Shown: one piece after another, positions 25,571 to 37,000 of the stretch
How positions within the stretch are numbered: the stretch's first letter is position 1
How the letters are laid out: the number at the start of each line of letters is the position of its first letter
From: Pelecanus crispus
Taxonomy: Eukaryota > Chordata > Aves > Pelecaniformes > Pelecanidae
Direction: 5' to 3'
DNA: 64,000 bases
Assembly: GCF_030463565.1 (NCBI RefSeq)
Contig: NC_134644.1
Span: 131,251,388 to 131,315,387, forward strand
The notes under the pieces: model-generated
Told to the model about the DNA's origin: nothing
Databases searched by the model: none
The model's input: only the letters and a program-made list of their open reading frames with translations
Made by a program: the position numbers and the translations under genes

Positions 25571-27279
25571 AATCCTGTACATTAGAAGTCAATCTGTTTA
25601 TTAGCAACTTTACTACTCCACTGTTTGAAAGAAGGGTTGACCAATGTTTTTGATAGTCAGTGGGGAAATCCTGTCATGCTATGGGAAGTTAGTTTATCCA
25701 GAAAGAGGATATAAGACAGAGTTCTTTGCTTTTCTTTTAAAATGACAACAGTTTCCACAGGTACAAGTTTTTTCATCTTCCTTTTAGTTACATTTTACTA
25801 TGACTATAGGAAAAAAAGAATTCTGATTTTATTGGGTTTCTGAATTCCCTGAAGCATGTATGAAACCTGGGTAGAGTCTTTAATAAGATTCTGTTTATTT
25901 AAATAACTCTCAGCCACCAAATCTTTTTCAGCTTTTTTTAGAAAATTATACTTCTTTCAAGACATTGGGATGGCAAGACTGCCAACAGACTCTTCTCTGA
26001 CACTGTGCTGTCTGACACTGTTTAGAAATAGACCCTGCCCTGTTCTGAGTGCTGTGCAGTGTCACAAAAACTCTGATGCTTTTTTCCCTGCTCCAGCTGA
26101 GTGATGACCAAAGGAATTGCCCGGATTAGAAGAAATACAGGGAGCACAACAGATACGTTCTTTCAATAATGCAACTGCAAAGAGGAGGGGAAATGCCAGT
26201 AGAGGCACCTATGTCTATAGTGGCAAGCAGCCCTGGCCTCTGGTCTGAAGGGAATATTCTGTTCTCCTTACAAAGCAAAGGAAATTTCATCTTCCCAAAA
26301 CAACCAGGAAGATCTACACATATGTTGTAATTCAGGGTCTATTAGAGTCAAGGGGAAGACTCACACTACCTTCAGGACAATAATAATACACAATCTACTT
26401 TGAAAGAATTAAACCACTAGTATTGCACGTTCATTTTTTTAACATTTAACTTGTGCGTTTTGCTTTTATGTTTCAGTGTTAAATTACTCCATATCAGGAC
26501 CAGTTGCTACAGTTTCCTCTACAAACTCCTTTTTTTCTTCATTTCTTTCAAAATAACGTGCCATCCTTCCAACATAAACACTGAGGGGAAATAGATGAGT
26601 GGGTACGTAATTGCAAAACTATCTCAGGCAGCAGGCTTCTGAGATGTGTTAAAATCCCAATCACAAAAACCTTTTGCTCCTGCCAGTGTCTGATGAATAT
26701 CCTTGCCATTTATGCTCTCTCCTGGCCACTTCCCTTGGAATACTTAAAATATAACTAGCTTTTTTAAACATAGTTTCCTATAAAACAGCTGCAGTCAATG
26801 TGCAGTTGTCCAAAAATAAGGTAATACATTAGACAAAATATCCAAAAGGATTTATGCTATGTTGTGCCTTAGTTAACCGAAAGCCAAGTGTGAAATAAAA
26901 TAAACTTTATATCCTATCTTTTTTTTTTAATTGTATGGAAAATCTCAGGAATTTCTGTTGATGTTTTTTTCCTCCATTGAAATATTTATGACAAAAAAAG
27001 GGCACTGGGTGCCAAATTTTTAAGTACCTATCTTAACATGATTTTTTTAATAACAAAATTGAATTAAAAACTTCCCACAAGGCCGATTTTGTATTGAAAT
27101 AGTAAATTTGGAGGAATGCGTGCGGAAAAAAAGAGGTCAAATGCCAGATTTAAGCGCAAAACTGAGGCACCTTCAACCCTTCCTGTGTATTAATGTTCAT
27201 TTTACTTCATATGCCAGCATCGCTTTTAATCAGCCTGCACATTTTAATGCACTGGATAGAGAAGGGAACCCTTCCTGCT

Positions 27280-28185
27280 CTGCTCAGTGATCTGGCAGCG
27301 GCTGCTTGCCAGCGGCGGCTAGGCCTCTGGCAACGGATGGCAGCCCGCACCCCCATCCTCTCAGATTTATTTACGCGCAAGGAAGCGATATGGTCCGTTT
27401 TTTAATGGCCAAGAGGCCCAGTGTCCGCAAGCGCAGTCAGTTTTCAGTTCGGGTTGTATTTTGGAGCAGGCAGCAGGGCCCGGTCAACGGCTGGAAGTGC
27501 CTCAGCTGTCATGGCTGGTCCCTCCTTGCACCCTCCACACCCGCTGGTGGCTGGGCCACTCAGGGGCTCCTCTGAGTAACGCCTCTCTGGAAAGGTCTGT
27601 GTTGGGGGACAAAGAGGCGAAGAAAATGGAGGACGAAGATTGATCCCAAAGGGAAGCGATGGTGGGACGCTGGGGAGATGAGAGCCCCGAGCCTGGCCGG
27701 GAGGTGAGAGGAGAGAGTGGCCCTCTGTGCCTGTGTGCTGACGGGGAAGATTCAGTCGCTCTCCCCAAGATGGAAGGTTTTTGCACGTTTATGTTGTTTT
27801 TCTGGATTTGAACAGAGTTCGCTCAGGAACGAGACTACAAGCACGATTAAGCCGGTGAGGCCAGTCGTGTGGCTGGCGCCTGTGAAGAGTGGGGGAAGAC
27901 TTTTGCAGAAGCTTCCAGAAGGAGGTGCGCCAGGAGGGTGAGTCTGACCCGGCTATTCAGCCGTGCCCCTTTCTGCCCTCCACAGAGAAAATGTGATTTC
28001 TAGGGAAGAGAGGATTTTGTTTATAGTCGCCTCTGTTGTAGTTGTGGAGAGGGGAAAGATAATTTCACCTTTCACGTAGCCAGACACAGGCTGTCTTTCC
28101 AAGGGCGCCATGAAATTCTCATAGCAGCACGTCCAGCCGCTCTCCGCGGGGCCTTGGTAACAAAAAATAAGCAAAGCCAAACCCA
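27280..28185. promoter_or_regulatory. CpG-rich segment, possible promoter or first-exon region
   Basis: By eye this stretch has about forty CpG dinucleotides in 900 bp and is clearly more GC-rich than the flanks, where CpG is nearly absent. That meets the usual CpG-island idea only moderately. Near the right side, 'aggagg' followed by 'gtgagt' at 27938-27943 is a good 5' splice-donor context on the plus strand. The open frames here overlap on both strands, as expected for GC-rich DNA, and show no recognised protein. It could be the promoter and non-coding first exon of a gene outside the window, a lncRNA promoter, or an unmethylated enhancer. No direct evidence separates these. Confidence 0.5.
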
Positions 28186-31100
28186 CTAAAGCCGGCTTCT
28201 AAGCTGCTGAAAATTGGTATTAAGTGACTTCCATATCATTTTAGGAACATAACTATGGTTGTAAAAACATTCTTGTGTAAACAGTGTACCATAAGCATTT
28301 AGTAAAGAAAGTGGTTATTGGATATGCTCTCTTAAGAAACATTTGTTGCTGATGTTTTAAATCCTGTTGGTATGTGTGAACTGGTGTCAGATTGGCCTCT
28401 TTGTGGTGCAGATAAATGCTCTAAAAGATGCCAAAACTTTTGGTAACTTCATACAGGTTCTACTTATGCTGTCAGAAAAACTTGAAGAACATTTTTTATA
28501 ACAAAGATAGTTTCATAGCCTAAATTTTCTTGTGGATTATAAAGCTAGAATGTATGATAATCAAGTTTAAATACCTATAAAACATGTTGTGGGTTTTGCT
28601 GATTTGTTTTTTTTTTTTAATTACGTTGTACTTCTAGATAAAATACTAATGAAAAATCAAATCTGTGTAATTTATGTGCTAACAAAGGATGAAAAGAAAT
28701 TAACAGGATAGCAAAATTGCACAAAAAATTTTTAGAAGGTGCAAACTATTGCAGGCCCATCTGATTTTTTTCCTTCCACTCTCCTCTGTCACATTCCTCT
28801 TCCCATTGCAAACTCCTTCCTCCTCCTGACTTTTATGTTGTCTTTGCAGTTGACCCATAAAAATATTGAGCCAAGAAAAACCTTCGCATTTGTTTCTTTC
28901 AAAAGCTGAAATTGTAGTCCCTGGAACAGCTTTCACTTTCTCAAGATAGCTATAGATACTCTTTAATTTTTCTTACTATACCCTTTAATTTTTTATAAGG
29001 TTTCAAATTACTATTTGCCATAGTCTCACAACTGGTTTGTGAAACACATATATCTACTTTTAACATATATCAAAGGGAGTACTGTAAGGCTGCAAGCTAA
29101 TACGTTCCTTGAATTTCTTCTCGGAAAGGCTTTTATCTCTGTCATTTGTAGCACGTACGCTTTGTAAATAAACTGGAGTTTTCACTTCCCTGCTTTGTTA
29201 TTGAAAGCTATGATTTGGAACTGGAGCCATTCTGTCCCTCTGTAAAAAGACACTTGTTTATGTGTTGTCTAGAATATTGGGGCCTGCTTGCCAGAGGATG
29301 TACAGTAGATGTGTCATCTCAGCACAGTATATTTTGTCTGCTCTTGCCCTGTTTTAAACAGTTGGGTTGAGAGATTTTTTTTTCCCACAGCAGGTTTCTG
29401 CTAGCAAAGAAAGATAACATGACTTTATGCTGCTACTCCGATCCACTGCAATAAACTTTTTGGTTTCAGTTCTGGATTTTCTCCATAAAACTGATAGCCT
29501 TATTTGGAATTATGTCTTTCAAGACTAAAGTGATCAGATTGAAATTTCTCCTTATAAAGTTCATTTGATCCAAATTCTGTAATATATGGTGTATTGAAAA
29601 TGCATAACGTCTAACTAGTTACTGGAAACTAATAATAGCTTGGTAGTACTTTGTTTTGGTGGGAACATCGGTTGCTTATGGGGTGATTTATAGAAAGGTG
29701 GTGTTTCAATCCTGAAGGAATATGATCATTATCTCCTTCCTACTTGAGGTTGCTTATGATTTTGGGTCTGTTAATGAAATGCTGTGATAACACAGGCCTT
29801 TCCTCTGAAAAAACATTGCTAAAGTAACACAATAAGTAAGAGAGCTATTTCAGGTGTAATAATTGTGTTTAATTTGCCCTCTTCTGTAGGCCTGACATTC
29901 ATAGCATAATTAAGGTGAAAATGAAGGTTAGAAATCTTCCTCCACTCAGCTCAGGCTTCATGTGAGCCTCAGTCTGAACCTTTAGAGAACCAGCTTCAGC
30001 AACCCAGTACGCAAGTCTTCAGTAGAAGGCTCTTAGAAAATGGCCTACTACCAGCATGGTAATTGCACTCATGCAAATTCTCTATTAGATACCACATGTT
30101 CTTTATGGCACATAAGAATCTGAACTTTGAAAACAACTGTGTATTTTCTGTAAACTGTGAAAAATATATTTAAAGTTAAAGATATATTTCATCTACCCCA
30201 AGTATTCTTCAATAGAATTTGCAGGACAACTGCAAAATTGTATCTTGCAGTACAAGTCCAAATATTCATGCATCTTCATATCTTTAGAAGTGATGAGCAA
30301 AACAGCTACACCATAGGGCTTGCACAAGGGTCCTGGGTGAAAACAAAAGATTAACTAAAAAAGTGTCTTGCTATAAAGTGATTATGACCTCCTAAACTGT
30401 AAACTTTTTAAAATGAAAATTCTTTATTTTGTATTTGTACTAGTTCTCTCACTTGGCCTCTCACCAGGTCTACTAAGTGCTGCTACCTTATGACTAGAGA
30501 TAATTATTTAATAAAATCCCCGTATGATTTCACTTTTTTTCACATTTTTTCTGCCTTACTGGAAAGTGATTTTCATATTAAGGTGTTTGGTTTTCCTTCA
30601 TCAAGAGGAAGAGAAAACACTTTATAAGAGCTTTGTTTTCTCTTTAAAAATACATAAATAAAACCAACAAGTTTTGATGACAATTACAAATAACTATATT
30701 TCACTAAAACCACTCAGGTTCAGTTGACCTGTCATTTCAAAAGTACTGCCTTCATTTTGACATAATTTTGAAACTGGGTCTTGTGCCAGTGTTAAATCAG
30801 GAGGAGGTATATTTTAAAGTGACAGGTATAATTTCCAAACACAGCCTCATTGTTCTAAATTAAATAATTATCTGAGGACATAACCTAGCACTCTTTAACG
30901 TGATCTTGCTTGTTAAACTCTCTCAAGCTGTGAAGTCAACACCTAAGAAAAGTCTTTTTCTTAATGCCTTAAAATATGTTTCACCTGGAATAGGTATTGA
31001 GGAACACACTGAAAACCAAAAGAAGACTAATTCTAACATTTCCTCGGAAAGACAGTGCTGGTAGCATTCCAAAACCAGAAGTGAAGGAGGGTTTGCTTTT

Positions 31101-33159
31101 CTGTAGTTGAGAGGCAAGTAGTTTGAGACAAGTGATGGCTTGCTTTTCATGGGTCCTCTTGTGGGCACCTTTGTTAGCTCCTCATGTGAGGAACCTCTGA
31201 GATTATTTGTTCAGATACGTGATTTTCATGGTACAAAATCAGATATTTTACTCTAATATATTAATCATTCTGTTTTTACGGCTTGAAAAAGTAAGTGTTG
31301 TCCCTGTATTTCTAAATCAGTTTTCCTGTATTTCTTTTACGAAACACAGATTACTGTGACAACTCCAGTCATGGCTGTTGTGATTCGGCAGGACACTGGT
31401 GGTCCTTAATCAGTTTTGTAGAGGTAGGAGGGATTTTCTTTGCAGAGCAGATTTGCTCTCTCTTAAAGTACTCATAATTTTGCTTGAAGTTAATTCCCAG
31501 GATATCAGTACCAGTTGTTGTTTATTGAGATTTCGCCCAAGAATGCTTAACAGGAAAAAAAAGCCACACAAAAAAAGGAAATTTGTCATTATGGGAGTTT
31601 TTCTAAATGGGAACAGGTCTAATTGCATTCAAAGAACTTTGGTGTATTGTAAAGTTTCCTCATTTACACTGTGTAGGGCCATATATCCAGTCCTACAGCA
31701 GGTAATTTTGCATACGGCTAGGTTAGGAGATTCTTCAATATTTTTAATTGCCTGACTTCTTTAAGTTAACCTGGGAAACCATGTACACACTATAGAAATG
31801 AGCACCTTGTTCCAGTTGATTACTAAAAGAGGTGATTACAATGTCAACCCCCACAAAATTCAGTGTGAATTTGTTAAGTCCCTACCTTATCTACTTTGCT
31901 TTCTTAACGTTCATTATGTTTGTGAACGGTCTGAAAAGGGAGTGTTAATAGGTGAAGTACTACTTGAAGACAGTGTCCAGTGTTGCTAAGCCAGAAAAGA
32001 CACTTGTCTTCTAATCCTAAAGGTGTGGGTCTGGAAAAGAACAGGCTCATCCTTAGCTAAATGATATGTGCAACAGAAAGCAGAAATACTTATTTTCCTG
32101 TGGTGTGTTAATGTCACAAAAAGGAGTAAATGGTAAGGCTTGTATTTTCTAGCCATAAAGAATAGACTTACATTGCCAATCTGCAGCAACCAGTATATGT
32201 AGTGGAACTGTTGTATTTGTCATGTAATATACCTTCCAAATGGGTGAGAGAGTTCTAGCCCAATCTCTTCTCTTTAAACCCATCCAAAGAAGAGGAATAA
32301 ATCAGTCTGACTTTTTTTTTCAGTGCCTAAAGGACTTAATAACTTACATATCTAGATTTTTAGCATAGATTCTCCATGGCACATAATACTACACCTCAGT
32401 TTGTTACATTGTTGTGAGAAATGCTATTAAACATTTTGTCCCGTAACAGTTTTTATTGGTTTAAATCCCTATTTTTCTGTTGCTTAGTTAAATAAGAGGG
32501 ATTCCACTGGTCTTGTATAACTCCATGTACAACTGAGAAAAATATCTATTTACAGTGGAGTTATATGACAAGGAACTAGTTTCAGCAATCATTGATTCTG
32601 AGATACTCATTTTGAAGCAAGAAAGTCCCCAGAGGAGTATATCTTCGCCAAGTACTATCCCATTTACTTCTGTCATTATATCTACATCAGTACAGAACTT
32701 TAGGGTAGGCAGTCTGTGCTATTCAGTTTAGCCTGCTTGAAATGGGAGTAAGCTACAGTGATGAAAAAAAACCAAACAAAAAACCAGTTTCTTTTCCTGT
32801 CAAAACCCAAAAATGTGATGCTGCTCTACTGATAGCTGAAAGCTGCAGCATTAAAAAAAGAATAGGATTAGGTCTTTATCATTCCAGTGAACTGCAGCTG
32901 ATTGTTTCATTGAGATCCAAGACTGCTGACAGAAACTTGTGATCATTAGACATAACCTGCCAAAGTTGGCTTTTTACTAAAGCAAGGTCAGAAGAGTCTG
33001 AAAAGTAAATAAATTATTTTTGTTAAGTCTGACTAAACAGTACAGCCTGTGGAGGTATTTGTTTAACTGTTTTTCGTTGGGGTTTTTTTTAGAGTAATGC
33101 TTGTGTTTTCATGTAATGTAAACTCTAAGTCCCATTGACTTTCAGTGAAGTTTGAATTT
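28186..33159. other. Non-coding stretch, no gene recognised
   Basis: AT-rich DNA with short open frames only (up to 118 codons at 31399-31755, no recognised family). No transposon or RNA gene was recognised. Confidence 0.6.
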
Positions 33160-33245
33160 CATAGAATAGAAAGAATCATTTATGTTGGAAAAGACCTTTA
33201 AGATCATTGAGTCCAACTGTAAACCTACCACTACCAAGTCCACCA

Positions 33246-33458
33246 CTAAACCATGTCCCTAAGCACCACATATACATGTCTTTTAAACACCTCCAGGGAT
33301 GGGGACTCAACCACTTCCCCGGACAGCCTGTTCCAACGCTTGACAACCCTTTTGGTGAAGACATTTTTCCTAATACCCCATCTAAACCTCCCCTGGCCAT
33401 TGAGCCCATTTCCTCTCGTCCTATCACTTGTTACTTGGGAGAAGAGACCAACACCCAC
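33246..33458 (-). pseudogene. CR1 ORF2 C-terminal remnant (shifted frame)
   Basis: Continues CR1 ORF2 in another frame with '[18 protein letters not shown]', '[15 protein letters not shown]' and '[14 protein letters not shown]', ending in a natural stop. The relative shift from the previous remnant equals that in the copy at 11.4 kb, consistent with the same 5-bp loss. Confidence 0.94.
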
Positions 33459-33462
33459 CTCA

Positions 33463-34078
33463 CTACAACCTCCTTTCAGGTAGTTGTAGAGAGTGATAAG
33501 GTCTCCCCTCAGCCTCCTCTAAGCTAAACAATCCCAGTTCCCTCAGCCACTCCTCATAAGGCCTGTGCTCCAGACCCTTCACCAGCCTTGTTGCCCTTCT
33601 CTGAACACGCTCCAGCACCTCAATGTCTTTCTTGTATTGAGGGGCCCAAAACTGGACACAGTATTCCAGGTGCGGCCTCACCAGCACCGAGTACAGGGGG
33701 ACAATCACCTCCCTGCTCCTGCTGGCCACACTATTACTGATCCAAGCCAGGATGCTCTTGGCCTTCTTGGCCACCTGAGCACACTGCTGGCTCATGTTCA
33801 GACGGCTGTCAACCAACACCCCCAGGTCCTTTTCGGCCAGGCAGCTTTCCAGCCACTCTTCCCCAAGCCTGTAGCATTGCATGGGGTTGTTGTGCCCGAA
33901 GTGCAGGACCCGGCACTTGGCCTTGTTGAACCTCATACAGTTGGCCTCGGCCCATCAGTCCAGCCTGTCCAAGTCCCTCTGCAGGGCCATCCTACCCTCA
34001 AGCAGATCGACACTGCTGCCCAGTTTGGTGCCATCTGCAAACTTACTGAGGGTGCACTTGACCCCCTTGTCAATGCCT
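33463..34078 (-). pseudogene. CR1 ORF2 reverse transcriptase remnant (first frame)
   Basis: The minus-strand frame starts at the truncation with '[18 protein letters not shown]', the motif C region, where the second catalytic Asp of the expected FADD is Gly. An in-frame tga at 33955-33957 interrupts it. The corresponding place in the 10.6-kb copy reads cga, so this looks like C-to-T decay at a CpG. The frame then continues with '[17 protein letters not shown]' from 33936 to '[15 protein letters not shown]'. It leaves the true frame near 33518, at the same point as the other copy, and stops at 33463. It is a fossil with no expected function. Confidence 0.95.
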
Positions 34079-37000
34079 AGGACATGGCTGAAAATGGAAG
34101 GTAGGTTACGAAATAACCCAGATATTTTTGAAAGTAAAATCACCCACAGTTTCAAAAGTGAAATTCCAGTATGTTTCCCATTGTCAGTGTTTGGGACTCA
34201 AGAATTAGGTTCTGACACCAGAGTACCAGCCAGTCAGCATCAAAGTATCTGTAAAGCAATTCAATTATTAGTTGATCATGGAATCACCAAGAACTTTTTT
34301 CTTCATGTAACACAGGAAGATAAAACATGTTTGTGTTGCTCTGTTTTTTTGCATGTGTGTTGCTCATGGTTTTTTTAATATTGGAAAGGGCTTTGTGTGA
34401 CTTCAGGGTAATTATAAAAAAGAAAATACTGTATCACAAATGAAAAAAAGTGCTACATTCTCCTTATAGTTTTATAGTAAACAGGAAGCTGGTGTGGTAT
34501 GGATTTCTTCATGCCTGCTGTTCCAAAGTTGAAAAACTTGCAACTCCTTTTAGGAAGGGTTGTAGTTAAGATGCTTTTCCAAATTGGCAGTTACTGAAAA
34601 TTTGCTGCATTTTGTTTTTTAAACTGCTATTCTTTTTGCATTTGGCTCAGGACCGAAGGTATTCTAAGTCTTTAGAAGGTCTTTTAGAAGTTCTGCTTAA
34701 TTTGAGAAGCTTTTTCTTGATCAAGCAAGCAGAATCAATATATAAGATGTTTCTAAGATCCTGGAATGTAACTTTAAGAAATTACAACAGTTACAAATCA
34801 TGAGCCAAATCCCTGCCTTGCACAAAATGTACCAGTGATAAATGAAGGTCTTACTGACCTAATAAAATGCTACAGATTGATATTCCTTTTGTTGAGCAGC
34901 CTGTAATTTCATTAATTTTATTGACAATAATTATAACAAGTTGAATTTATGGTAGCCATAAAGAAAAGTTAGTCAACCACACGAAAATGTCAGCATGCTC
35001 ACTTTGGTATGAGCAGGCTGAAGATTTTTTTTGGGGGTGGTGGCTGCTAATCTGTTGTCTTCTTCCTGCAGTTATGTTTGATGGCAGTTTATAAAGGCCA
35101 GGGAATGGTGCTTTCAGTGTCTCTCTCACAGTTCTGTTTGTAAAATCAAAAATAGGTTCTTGTAGCCTTGTGACTTTGGACCTGTGGTCCCATTTTTTTT
35201 TTCAAATTATTGAGACAGCAGCTGTAACTGTATGACACATCAAACTATCTATTCAGCTGGATGAAAAAGCTGAGAATATAAGAACTAAACTTTGAGTGAT
35301 GATTTTCAGTTCTTCTTTCTGTATGTATTAAAGTAAGAATGTAATGAAATCACTCTCTTTTTTTTAGCCAGGCAAATTGCCAGTTCACTGATTTGTTGGA
35401 GACTTGCCTGTGCTGGGAATACAAGACCAGGCCTGCTTATATTAAACATGTGCCAAGATTTTTGTATATACCTGCACAAAAATTAGCACAGGTTGCCACT
35501 GTTGGAGGATTGTACAAACAAGTAGGGGTAATGCTACTATAAGTATCCTTGCCTAGACAGAGCAGCACCTCTTCTAAAGAATACCTCTTCTGATTATGAA
35601 AACAGCATATAGGACCGCGTGCCTACTTCTTCAAAATGAGCTGCTTTTCTTAATAAACCTATGACCTTTTTTAGCGTAAACTGGGAGGGGAGTGTGTGTT
35701 CTGTAGGCTGAAATTAAGAGTTTTGTGCCTCTTAACTAGAAAATAACTGGAGATAACAAATACAAAAATAAAAAAATAAAATTTCATAAATGTTCCAGTA
35801 GAAGATTGCCTGTGTACTAGAGATGCTATTGGGTAGTAAAATATTTCCAAATGTCACCAGACCTCAGAGACAAAACTGTAATAAGCATGTCCTGAAAAGA
35901 ATGTAGGCAGGTACATGAAAGTTTGAAATAAACTCCAGCAGGTCAATGAAGTCAATAAAACATTTTTGGTGAGAAGATTTTAAAATAACATTGCTATAAG
36001 AAAAATACTTCTAAGAATAAAATATTTATAATATTTATAATTTGTAAATCTTAAATATAGGAAAAAATAAAGGATGATTACCCACCACAGCTATGTCATG
36101 GAGCTGGTTGTGCTAATGCTCAGTTATAGGATAAGAGACATGAAAATAGTGATAAAAGAGTATGAATAGGATACCAAATTTTAGGAAACCTGAAAATCAC
36201 AGAATCTTTGTTCAATTTCCATACTTTTACCTCCAGTACAAAACAAGTCTTTCTTGCTAATTAAGTTGGACGAATTCAGTCATTTCTTCTGTCATTAAAA
36301 CTTCCATAGTGTAGCACATCTTGTTATTTCAATGTAAATATTGGAGAGGCACAAAAAGTCCCTAAGCTTACAGCTGAGTTTTAGTGTATGGGATCAGTTG
36401 CAAGCAAGAGTCTCTTTCCTGGGAAGACTTCTGGACTTTGGTACAATCTAGTATATTCCACCAGTAAAATATTTGTGTTTCAGAAATGCTTTTTAATAGT
36501 TTACAGATATGCCATAAAGATATATAAGCCATAAATGAAAATCCAAAGGGGAAATCACCCAAAGAGCACTCTTTGTTATGACAGTAAAAGTTGATTTAAA
36601 TCCCAGAGTCCTGGCTTCCAGGATTTTGAAGCCTCAGTTGAAATTGCCTGTCCCTGTACTCTTTTTCTGAATGGAAGCTGTCCCTAAAGCTCCCTGATCA
36701 GCAGCACAGAAGGAGATACTGTTCTTACCTTCCTAACATACGACAAAGTGAAGCTGGCAGTGGTTGAGCTTGTTGTTCTCTGTTCTATGCTCTTAGCTTG
36801 GAGGACTGTGCTCTAGAGGAGAATTTGGGCAAAACTATGGAGGTTATACTTGGGTCTTTCTGAAAAGACTTTTCATTTCTATTTTAACTTGATGAAGAGA
36901 AAAAAAAATTGGTTTAATGTAGTCATTGCAGTAGCCATTCTCTTCCAGCTTCACCTCTCTGAGTATGTATATATCAATGGGTCAGCTGAAATACACCAGC

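Larger units (their letters stand above)
13998..27279. other. Long non-coding stretch, no gene recognised
   Basis: Thirteen kilobases of AT-rich DNA with only short open frames (under 110 codons) and no recognised domain. It contains an imperfect inverted repeat (16592-16682), small tandem duplications (23868-23965), T runs near 20755-20766 and 25555-25570, and a markedly AT-rich part at 21100-22100. Isolated phrases such as 'cattaaagtcagtgggta' near 19210 resemble wording common in old amniote repeats, but they are too short to assign. Confidence 0.6.
33160..34078 (-). mobile_element. CR1 LINE, 5'-truncated, 0.9 kb
   Basis: CR1 copy on the minus strand. The plus strand begins with the antisense of the 3' tail ('catagaatagaaagaatcat', a decayed ATTCTATG repeat) and 'ggaaaagacctttaagatc'. 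It then runs through the 3' UTR, the ORF2 C-terminus and the end of the reverse transcriptase. The 5' truncation falls just upstream of motif C, near 34078. It is closely related to the copy at 10.6 kb in the coding part, but its 3' UTR wording is more like the short tail at 11762. It is inactive: it lacks the endonuclease and most of the reverse transcriptase. Confidence 0.96.

Noticed and set aside
33565-34080. 171-codon and overlapping 165-codon plus-strand open frames
   Set aside because: Antisense shadows of the minus-strand CR1 ORF2 remnant.
36188-36215. 'cacagaatc' phrase resembling a CR1 tail
   Set aside because: Only nine bases match and the adjoining sequence is not CR1.
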